NCBI GenBank assembly: GCA_903813345.2
Contig: CAIIXF020000011.1
Span: 4,738,571 to 4,802,570 of the forward strand
Source of the DNA: Owenia fusiformis
Taxonomy: Eukaryota > Annelida > Polychaeta > Sabellida > Oweniidae
Direction of reading: 5' to 3'
DNA: 64,000 nt
The stretch's first letter is position 1. Every line of letters begins with the position of its first letter. Both the position numbers and the translations under genes were made by a program. Shown in pieces: positions 35,301 through 47,300 of the stretch. Below the pieces are notes generated by a model, which saw nothing but the letters and a program-made list of their open reading frames with translations, was not told the origin of the DNA and ran no database searches.

Positions 35301-38300
35301 CAACGTTTCCTTCCTGCAGTCAAATATGGAAATCGTGTTGTCTTTTAGATGCAAAGTGGCATGTGAAATCCTTAGCACAACGTTTCCTACACTTACCAGA
35401 CAAGGATTCGTTTTACATTTACAAATCTCGCAACCATTGCCATCCGTCTGGAAACCGAACTGGCAGTACATTCCACACATTTTTCGACTACATTCTGAAA
35501 TTTGAACATAGTGTGCATTCATTATATACCAAATATCGGACCCGTCAGCTGAAATAATGATAACTCAATTACCATTTGAAAAGATTTTATTGCCAACTGC
35601 TGAGAAGTCCGCTATCCACCAACTATCAAGTGAGGGTCGACTTTTGACTTAACTATCGATCTTATCTGTTTACCAAATCTTTCAAATGAGGGTAATCATT
35701 CATAATATCAATAGACTATCCTGGAGTCTGCTGCTTTAATAGCTTTATTGCATGATAACCTCTCAAACTAACACCAAATGACAACATGTTCGCTAGAAAC
35801 TTCATAAAATTATATAATATTACTTCACCGCTAGTTGCAATATTTTTCTAGCAAATACATACTAAGATTATTCATTGATCTCTAACCCCCGAGGATATTA
35901 TCAATATTTATGATCGTGTCATCTTTTCCTATACCGTCGACCATGTGTTAACACTACACGAAAAACTAACTAATCTTACATTCCACTTATTTATTTCCTA
36001 GTGAGTAGTTTTCTTTGGCTATATTATTTACTCTTCCCACTTACTTCGGCATGCTGCTGTACCATTGATTACATCACACGTTGTATTTCCAGAGCATCTA
36101 TTTCCCTGTAAAACGTATAATTTACAAAATAATAAGAAGGATATTTTTAGCATCTATATCCCTGTAAAACGTATAATTTACAAAATAATAAGAAGGATAT
36201 TTTTAGCATCTATATCCCTGTAAAACGTATAATTTACAAAATAATAAGAAGGATATTTTTAACTCTTATTCCAGTAACGGTAATCATCCTTTTCAATCTT
36301 TCCATTCCAATCTCTTTTAACATCAAATCTAGGGCTTTACTACAGATACTCAAGGGGCGAGGAGGAAAATTCTCAATAAATGGTGTATAGTTGGTTTGGC
36401 AGCATTTTCAGTTAGGGGAGAGTCTTGGATGAAACTTCCACCTAGGTGATAGCTTCACAGAGTGGTAGGAAGTTCTTTTTTTGAGTTAGCCCCCCACCCC
36501 CCAAAAAAACACCACACCCTGGGGAAAAAATTGTTCACACTAAATAACCTTAGATATTTTGATGTTTGTAAGTGACATACATAGATATTATATATATGAA
36601 TCACTTGGAGTATAATTGACGCTGATAACTCCTAAAGAAATTGGAAATATGTACAAAGTATGTACCCCAGGGGGCAAATTCGTGACTCATTTTCTTACTA
36701 TTTTGATCCTAACTTTTCAATTAGACACTGTACGAGGTTGGAAAAATTCATGTGAGGTGCCCAATAGCCCAATGTTGATTTTTCGAAAATTTTGACATTT
36801 TTGACAGCTTGATTTTGTGTATGACTATAGCTGACCCTTATAATTTCTAGATTTCTAGGGTTTCAAGGAAGTTAAAGGTTTTAAACAAGTCCAAAATTTG
36901 AAAAATTGTAAATATAAGGTTTCAAATTTACGAATTCCAGGTATAGCCATGGCTGACCCCTATAGTTTCTAGATCCATCCCTCTTTGATGATATTTATGG
37001 TTTTATAGTGTGGAACTAAGATGTAAAACGTAATTTAGATAGGTTTGAGGAAGTTAAAGGTTTTAAACAAGTCCAAAATTTGAAAAATTGTAAATATAAG
37101 GTTTCAAATTTACGAATTCCAGGTATAGCCATGGCTGACCCTTATAATTTCTAGATCCATCCCTCTATGATGATATTTGTGGTTTTATAGTGTGGAACTA
37201 AGATGTAAAACATAGTTTAAATGGGTTTTAAGGAAGTTAAATGTTTTAAACAAGTCCAAAATTTGAATTTTTTTAAATATAAGGTTTCAAATTTACGAAT
37301 TCCAGGTATAGCCATGGCCGACCCCTATAGTTTCTAAATCCACCCCTCTTTGGTGATATTTATGGTTTTGTAGTATGGAACTAAAGATGTAGAACATTAT
37401 TTAGATGGGTTTTAAGGAAGTTAAAGATTTTAAACAAGTCCAAAATTTGAAAAAAAATGTAAATATAAGGTTTCAAATTTACGAATGTTAGGTATAGCCA
37501 TGAAATTTTTTAAATATAAGGTTTCAAATTTACGAATTCCAGGTATAGCCATGGCCGACCCCTATAGTTTCTAAATCCACCCCTCTTTGGTGATATTTAT
37601 GGTTTTGTAGTATGGAACTAAAGATGTAGAACATTATTTAGATGGGTTTTAAGGAAGTTAAAGATTTTAAACAAGTCCAAAATTTGAAAAAAATGTAAAT
37701 ATAAGGTTTCAAATTTACGAATGTTAGGTATAGCCATGGATGACCCTTATGGCTTTTTCAACCATACCTCTATGATGAAACATATATTTTTAGAGTGTGA
37801 AACTAAAAAGTAAAACATACTGAAGATGAATTTTAAGGAAGTTTAAGAATTTTAACAAGTGCAATGTTTGAAAAATTGAGAAATATCAGGTCTCAAAGGA
37901 GCACGGAAAGTATTGCAAATTATTTCAAACAGTCATATGTTAGATTTTGTCTGTTTCCTGAGGATTTAAGCAGGTGCATATGATAGGCCATTGCATTACC
38001 TACAGGAAAAGAACTCTTAGAGATGATAAAATAGTTTGGACTTTGAGACAGCGATGGTGCAAACAATCCACCCACATGTTTTTTCATATGTTGTCCTGAT
38101 TTTCAAGCCCTTTCACCCCTGCTTTTTCAATTTTTGTTGCATCAATATGTTGCGTTTTGAGACATACTTTAAAGCCATAAAAAGGAATAATAAATGTCCA
38201 GAAATTAAAGCAGAAAACAATATTTTCCTGTTATTTTCCCAAAGAGAAAACTCATGTGCTCCATTACTTTCAGCTTAATTTTGGTTACCCATATTTGATA

Positions 38301-41300
38301 TCTTTTAAACCCCTGATGGAATGCATTATTTCTTTAAAGGGGTTAACTGTGTGTCAAAACACAACATATTGATGTATGTGGGTGGGTTGTTTGTACCTTG
38401 TCTCAAATAGAAATTATTTTATCATCTCTATGAGTGCTTTCCGGGAGGAAATGCATTGGCCTAACATATGCACCTCCTCAAATCCTCAGAAAATAGCAAA
38501 AAATCCAACACGTGACTGTCCTAAATCTGTTGCGATACTTTCAGTCCTCCTTTACGATATCAGGTATTGCCTTGGATGTCTCTCTTTTTGAATGTATGAC
38601 TTTTTAGCTTAGAAATTAGATGTTGAAAATGTTGTGGTCAGGTTTGATCCATGTTACAAGTATTGTTAAAAGAAAAATCATTAGAGTTGAGGACCTTACC
38701 CTAGAGTTACTAAGGGGGTGAGAGGTTAATAAATCCCCCCCCCCCCCGCCTAAAGTGTAACTGCTCTTAGGGATATCGTATACAGTGTAGTAATTGATTG
38801 ATTAAATGGATTATAACTAATTAATAATTATTATTTGATGATATTTATTATGTGATATAGCATTTTTACTTTTTCACATCAACATGTTCCATGTAATGTT
38901 ATACATTGTTAAAATACATAATACAGACATGGTTAATCAAAAGAAACATGATTTCTCTATATTTTGTTATGCCCATACTGTAATTAAGCAATGATCATCT
39001 CCTAATACAAAATATTATTATAAATTATCAAATTATAATCACTACACTCCCAATAAAACAACTTGTCATCAGGCAACAGTAATTATTTGGGAAAATAAGG
39101 ATTATAAGGATCATACCCCGCTGGGCCTAGAAACTCCCGTTAGTGCAATGAGATTAGGAACTCCAGGGTAAAAGGGTCTTGTCACACTAAAATCTTCATG
39201 TAGATCAAAAAAGTATATATGGTGATATATATGATCAATATGTTTCAAACAAACAGACATTGTAGAAAATGTTTACATACTGACTTTGCAGATGACATTT
39301 TCTAGCAGTTGAAGAATTTTTTACATTTATTGAAATGATAGTCATAAAATTAGAATATCAGTGTCATTTGATGCAAATTACTGCAGTCCCACATGTTCTC
39401 CTGCTGAACGTAAAACAGAGTGAATAAGTTTAAAATCAGCCTCTTCAAGAGTGGAATTTAACAGGGGATTTCAGTTATCATTTTCACAGATATTTAAGTT
39501 CTATCCAATAGTTCCACTTAAAACAATCTTGACATTTGGCACACTTTTAGAATGCTGCTTTATTAAATTTCTTTGTAATCTTTGAAAATTTGTATTATAT
39601 GACTTGGCCAAAAGGTATTCATATTTTTAGGTAATGGTGTAATATCTTCTTTGGATCAAAGTTCAGTAGGGGAAGCATCCATTCTCCGCATTCTTTCAGA
39701 ATCCTTTACTGATGGAGACTACTAGGAGTCTAATATGAAATCTATTCTTTTGGCTCCTTTACTAGATTTGATGGAGTAGTCAAATATAGCTTTCCAAAAC
39801 TCTCCAAAGGACGATTCTCGGTTTGGAGAACGAAGTTCATCAATCTAAATGAGCATTATCCCTGCTTCGGACAAATTTGATTTTTTTACATAATATAGAT
39901 TTGAATGTCTTCTTTTGAATAGTCATAATTTAATTTGGGTAATATTTCTAGATTTTTCGCAAAAAAATATTAGCGCAGTACACTGATGAACTTCTTTCCC
40001 CAAATCGAGACTTGTATTTTATTGAATCGGTCTATTTGAGCATTATCCCTGCTTCAGACCAATTTGTTATTTTTACATCTTGTAGATTTAATTGTCCTCT
40101 TTTGAATATTCATAGTTTAATTTGGGTAATATTTCTATATTTTTCATGAAAGATTTTTTAGCCCAGGAGGCTGTTCTCCAAACCGAGAATCGTCCTTTCA
40201 ACATAAAAGTTAATCTTCATTTTCCTTTTGTCATAGCCATTGCATCGATCACGAAAGTTTTATCAAGTTGTGGTATGGTTTCATCGATCTCCATTTCAAA
40301 CCCCTTTTTAAGTTCTGATTTTACAGATAAGATAGATGATCATTGTCAAACGAACTGTTTGTATCCATATAAGATCATAGTTTACTCACACATAGCTAGG
40401 CAACGTGTGTCCAATTCCGGCCAATTCAATACTTCATATAACTGCATTTCAAATTACTACTCTCATAAACCCAAGGTCAATTTAAGGTTCTAGAGAAAGT
40501 AATGAAACCAATAAAACAGGATCTTAAGAGGTTCTGGACAAATCATTTGATTCTGGACTTGTCATATATTTTTTTCAACGAAATCACATCCAAGGGTTGA
40601 ATTTTTATTAGCTATTTAGAGAGTGAGTCCTGCCTAGTATTAATTTCAATAAAAAGTTAAAATAGAACCCTATTTGAGAGTCAATCTAATACTTACATTA
40701 CATTGATAAATTAAGGCAAATCCTGAAATATTTTTAAAGTGCATTTTTTATGAAATATTATCCAGCAAGTATTTAAATGAAACGGTCTTATTTAAATACA
40801 AATCATAACATGATGATATTTTTCATGAAACATTTTTCAATGAAATTCAATTGAAGGGTCAAGATAAAACGAGCTAATTTAGGTGAAAACCCTTACATGA
40901 TGATGTGTTTTCATAACTTCTTTCATAAAATTCCATCAAGGGGTGAAGATAAAATGATCGAATTTAAGTGATTTAAGGATCACGAGAATATGTTTTCTTT
41001 GATATTTTCTATGAAATCCCATCCAATGGTCAAGGTAAAATTTTGATTTTGATTTTGATTTGGTCACGTGTTCGAAAGATCCATATACGAAGTGTTTGGC
41101 TTTTAGAACCATTTATGGAAAGATGAGGGGAAGCCCCTGACACCTGTTTCACGATTTTTATGCACTTCATTATTGTACCGAGGTTTGCCGATTCGATTCG
41201 TCGTATTTCGGAATCCTGGTGACAATTTTATACTCCATTGGAGTATTTTTGACCTACTTCTTATGACGGAAATTCCCGAACCTTGTTCGGATTAATCCGG

Positions 41301-44300
41301 ATTTTCTGACCTACTTTATCTACCGAGATTTCACGAGTTAACATTCGTCTCATTCCGGAATCCTGGTGACAATTTTATACTCCATTGGAGTATTTTTGAT
41401 CTACTTTTTTCTGGATTTTGCCCTACTTATTATATCTTGACAACAAGCAAATCAAAAAGTTCGACATGAACGGGTCTCGATCAACTAACCTAGACAATGG
41501 AAGCCAGGCACGCTAACCATGAGGCCAACGAGCTATCGATATGAAAGAACAAAAGTATTATATATTTATACCGAGCGCCAATTTAAAATGATCCTCACTT
41601 TTGTCTCCACTTAAATACGACTCGTCAGTTGAATCCAGAATAGTAGAACGCCTATGGCACTAGTGAATAACCAAGTCCCAGGTGAGTGGTTCGTATCCCT
41701 CCGTGATATACTATTTTTGTTTTATTAAATACGACAGAAAGGAGCAAGGTGTAGGTTGAAAACAAGACGTTAGTTTGTTTCAAAACAGTTTGGAAACATT
41801 AATCTCTGGAACATTATTTTTTCAACACTGATACAAATTTCCCTGACATTTCCCTGACATGTCTACCGTTTCAAAATTCCCGGTCATCTTTGGCCCTTTT
41901 GACCTAATTTTAAAATTACCTGACATTTCCAGCACTTGGAAAATCAAGTCAATTTCCCTGACATTTCCAGGTGTGTACGAACCCTGGAAATATCCCACTG
42001 GCTCGCCCTATGAATCGCTAGCACAAATTGGATTGATTAGTGTTTCAAAATGGTGGACGAAGTGTTTGATTAGATAATTTACATATTAAGCTTCTTAAAG
42101 GGGCAACAAGGCCTGTACATAGAAAATTCGAAATTTTTTACATTTTCTGAATTTTTAGGGTAACATTTGGCTTTAACATCTTTTTTTATACATTTTTTCT
42201 TAAAATGTATGGATAAACAATAAAATTTCAGCATTAAGCAGTGCAAATTCAGTTCAAAGCTTCTATAAAGGGAGTCCAACTTATAGATTTTGAAAATCCG
42301 ACTCGTTTAAAGAAGAATATCAGCAGCTTAAATCACGCCTTGTGATCATACAAAATGGATGGAGGGGGGGGGTAGGCGATTTCTGCAAGAAAATTCAACA
42401 AATTTGGAAGATTTATTTTTTTCAAGATAAAATTTACAACTGAATTGCCAAATGAATAGGCGCAGTGCATGGCAAAATATGTAAGGTCTTCTAGTATTTT
42501 TTGAACTGATACGCTTCTAAGATATGAGATCTATTATAAAAGGCGCATCATCATCATCATCATCAACGTGCAAAAGTCAATGTTTTTGCTATAAATCAGG
42601 CAACAATGGTCTACACGACCTGTAATAAATAGGTATGAGGGGCGTTATTAGAGAATTTTCGTTATAAGTTTTTTAAAAACTTATACGTATACTTATACTT
42701 ATAAACCCAATAAACAAGGTGTTTCATAATTTCCTAATTCGTCGGGAAATATCTCCTAGGACGGTAATAAAAAGGGCCAATGGCATACCATCCGTACCCC
42801 CTTGATGTAAAGCATGTTTAGTTGTGTCATATGTGTTTTCTAGAATCAAATAGGCTGATATAGCACACGGGTTTTACAGATTTATCTACTCTCAAATATA
42901 TTTTTTGTAGATGATCGTTTTGAATCACCTTGTAGAAATAACGAAGGGAGAATTAGTTCAGCTAATGAATGAGTCGAGCTATTTGATTGGATACTATGCC
43001 TATTCAGCCGATTAATTTTAATAAGCCATTCTGGTCAGTAGGTCCACACATATACTATGCGGAGATCCAACTCTGTAAGTTTATAATCTGCGTATAAAGG
43101 CCCTTTTATACGTAAAAACTTAAAAATTGACCTTATAATTTCATGAGAACTTTGAAATGATCGACTCGTTCGTGTAGTGATTCACTTTAAAGGGTCTTGT
43201 TTATCGTACACTACAAGGACCCGTCAACTAGCATTTAGTTTATCGTGTTCAAAATTGACACTAGCAAAGGACATTGTATTCACAGTCCCTAGTTGATGAT
43301 GGAGCTTGACTATATCGGGAATAGTTATGCCCTACAGATTATGAAAATCAATTTGAATTGATTTTAGTTCGACAAGACCCTTTAAACTATAAGTATACGT
43401 ATAAGTTTTTGAAACAACTTATAACGAAAATTCTCTATTATCACAACACTGACATTGCTCACTTTTTAAAGTTGTTTCAAAGCGTTATATGTAAATGGGC
43501 GTGTGGAAGGCCCGTGGGTGGCAATAAAATAACTCGAACTTCAAATTAAAATATATATAAAATAGTATATTTCAAACTTCAATGTTTAAAATACAATGCT
43601 CTGTAATGTACAACATGAACTCTTACAACAACTACTGACAAGCCAACACCCAATGCAAACTCAGCTACATGTGAGTGAGAAAGACCATATAGGGGAACAA
43701 TAGATATATAAAACTGACACAGTTTGCATAGTTGAATAACTGGTTTCAATAAAAGGCGAAAAGTGAACATGGTATTAAAAGAGTAAAACTGCAAACAACC
43801 TACTTAGGGACCTGTTATATTGAGATGAATAGGAATTGATTAATATGAACAGTAATAATATAAAATGTGAAAATGACCATGTTACATATACAAAAAATAA
43901 CCCCATTGTTACAAAATCACAAAAAGTGAAATATCTATTCTTGTATTGCATTTTCGTTCACTGGACATATTTTAATTTGCATTGCTATTAGATACATTTT
44001 AAGGGTGATATGAAAATTGAACCACGAAAACAGATGTACTTTAAGTTAAAGGGAACTTTCTACCATACCCGCCATGCTATCTGACCCGAACGAGCAGCTT
44101 CTGGTGAGATTGGTAACTACCTGCTCGCATCTGCGTTATTACGCAGAGACATAAACGTATACACAAGGAAACGATAGGAGATAACCTATTTTATCTCTGT
44201 ATACATTTTAACTTTAATACATCGTTGAATCGAATTTGTCCAAAGGTCTTGAAACGTAAAATACCTAAATATTTATCTTTGACCTTGGGATGACCTTGTA

Positions 44301-47300
44301 CAAGAAACATTAATGTTGACCTCGGTTCATCTAATCATAATTCGCCAAGGGCCATAGTATCATCAAACACCAAATACCTAGACATTGATCGTTTACTTGG
44401 ATTTAAATAAGGAGTATGATTTTAAAATTGGCTAGGTCGTGGTTAAGCAACAATAGTATGTTCGAAATACCGCTGCGTAATGCCTGGATCACATTTGCTG
44501 CGAGTATTTTGTTCAAAATTGAATACATTTCTGAACACAATACTCAATCGGCCGGGCGCCGTAGTGAAAATCGGAGCAAATGTGACCAAGACATAAAACA
44601 ATTGAATAATACTGTATCAGTTTCACATTTACAGCGGTCAAAAGCATTTACAAAAAAAACGCCAGAGTTGGCAATCATATAAAATGAAACCAATCCCGCT
44701 GTGATTCATAGAAATAACTAATTTACTGCATTGAGTTCAATGTTATAACCATGTCGATTTACATGAGTGTCCGATTCATTGTACCAAATTTAAACCTTGA
44801 TTGTTCTCCAGAAAGCAATAAGCTGACATATATATCATATTTTACATTTTAATACAACTGAAACAGGCCCGTAAGACACTTTTCTCCAAGGGGGGTGCGG
44901 TTTTTACTATAGAGAATATGAAATTGTCAATTTTTGCCGCGTAAGTCAGAGGGGGGGTCGGTTACTCCCTATATTGGGGCTATTCAGCCTATTTTGTAGT
45001 ATTTTATTGTTTTTGTAGTATTTTATTGTTTAAGGTGTTTTAATCAATAGAATCAATTTAAAGAAATTCAGATTTTCAATCATTTTTTTCTTAGGGGAGC
45101 GAGGAGACAGCAAAGACAAATCCTACCAATTCAAGATGCTGTCTGATTAATTCTGAACACTTTTAATATATTAGTTTTTTTAGTGGCCCACTCCCCGTAG
45201 AAAATTTTACACCTTTTAGATGCTATTTGGTGCTTTCTGGGCACTTTCAAAGTGTATGAGTCAATCAAAAAATGGGAATTCTTTTGGGGGTGGTGTCAAA
45301 GAGGATGAGAGGATGACGTGTGGGGTGCCAGAGGGAGACCAAGTGGTTGTCCCCCAGAAACATTGACCATATCAATGTGCTATTTGATGATGTCTTGGTA
45401 CTTTAAAAATGTCTGAGACAATAAGTGAAATTCAGAATCTTTTCAATTGTTTTGTGGGGGATTTGAGGGATGGCCAACTCTCCAAGAAAATTTGAAAATG
45501 ATATTTGGTGCATCTGAGCACTTTTAAAGTGTAATAAGTCAATAAAAAATTTGAAAAATAATTGTTTTTCTCAATTTTTGAGGGTTGCCTTTCATGCCAG
45601 AGGGGGATATTGGGTGGGGATGCCAAAGAGCGAGTAAAAATCATTGACTATATCAAGGAGCTATTTGATGATGTCTGGGAACTTTAAAAGTGTCTGAGAC
45701 AATACACAAAATTCAAAATTATTTCAATTGTTTTGTGGGGGATGTGAGGGGTGGCAAACTCTCCAAGAAAATTTTACAATTTTGATATGCTATTTGGTGC
45801 TTTCTAGGCACTTTCAAAGTATATGACTCAACAAAAAATATGAAAAAATCACAATTCTTTTCAATTTGGGGGGTTTAAAGGGGGGGGGGGTGCCAGAGAG
45901 CGAGATGGGGTGGTAATGCCAGAGGGCGAGAAAGTGTTAGTCTGCAAGAATCATTGACTATGTCAAGGAGCTATTTGATGATGTCAGGGTACTTTAAAAG
46001 TGTCTGAGACAATATATAAAATAAATTCGGAACTTTTCAATTGTTTTGTTTTGGGCATGAGGAGTGGCCCACTCCCCCTAGAAAATTTTACAATTTTAAG
46101 ACACTATTTGGTGCTCTCTGGACACTTTCAAAGTGTATGAGTCAATTAAAACATTTGAGAAAATCACAATTTTTTCCATTATTTGGAGGGGTGCCTGAGG
46201 GGGAGGTGGGGTGGAGATGCCAGAGGGGAAGCATGTATTAGTCCCCCAGAAACATTGACGATATCAAGGAGCTACTTGATTTTGTATGGGAACTTTAAAA
46301 GTCTCAAAAACAATACACTAAATTCAGAATTATTCCAATTGTTTTGTAGGGGATGTGAGGAGTGGCCAACTCTTCTGGAAAATTTTACAATTTTAATATG
46401 CTACTTGGTGCTTTCTAGGCACTTTCAAAGTATATGACTCAACAAAAAATATGAAAAAATCACAATTTTTTCAATTGGGGGGTTTAAAGGGGGGGGGGGG
46501 GTGCCAGGGAGTGAGGTGGTGTGGGGATGCCAGAGGGCGAGTAAGTGTTAGTCTCCAAGAATCATTGACTATATCAAGGAGCTACTGGTATTTGATGATG
46601 TCAGGGCACTTTAAAAGTGTCTGAGACTATACATAAAATAAATTCAGAACTTTTCTATTGTTTTGTGGGGGGTGTGAGGGGTGGCCCTGCCCCCCCCCCC
46701 CAGAAAATTTTACAATTTTGACGTGCTATTTGGTGCTTTCTGGGCATTTTCAAAGTGTATGAGTCAATGAAAAAAAAATTTCCAAAAAAAAATTTTCCAA
46801 AAAAATATTTTTTTTCAAATCTTTTTTTGGGGGGTGTCAAAGGGGGGTGCGGTCGCACCCATCGCACCCCCCCCCCATCTGACGGCCCTGTGAAAAGATA
46901 ATAAATGTTTTAATATAAAGTTGACGTAGTTATAAATGTTTTCAGCGTAAAATCAAAGCACAACCATATAATTAAAAACATTACGCTGGGATTCCAACTG
47001 GATACAACTGACGAGTTGTATTTAGGTGGCCTAAAGTGCTGCTTATTTTTTCGTGAAGCCACTCAGTAAAATTACGATTTCTCTGCACCCTGATGTTCAA
47101 TCAACATCATTCGAGTATCTATATGTTCCTGACACGTTCGCGGGCATCCGGTTATGACAACGTCTACCCAATGTTTGCACGAGAAATTGACGTAATTCAT
47201 GACTGAAATCGGGAAGACAAAAATATGTGATATTCTTTCAGAATTGTTTATAATAACTATTTACAAAAACGTTCCCGAGACACAATCCATTTAGGTAGGG

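Larger units (their letters stand above)
40505..41830. repeat. Inner inverted-repeat arm, left
   Basis: This is the reverse complement of about 48180-49525 with few differences. The right arm has a ~60-bp internal duplication near 48880-48960 that the left arm lacks. It contains two tRNA-like segments (41459-41540 and 41648-41705). Confidence 0.85.

Noticed and set aside
36860-37885. CRISPR-like or other regularly spaced array
   Set aside because: Units are ~180 bp and contiguous without distinct spacers; this is animal satellite-type DNA.
41859-42077. 72-codon plus-strand frame
   Set aside because: Made of repeated CCCTGACATTTCC words, a low-complexity repeat rather than a gene.
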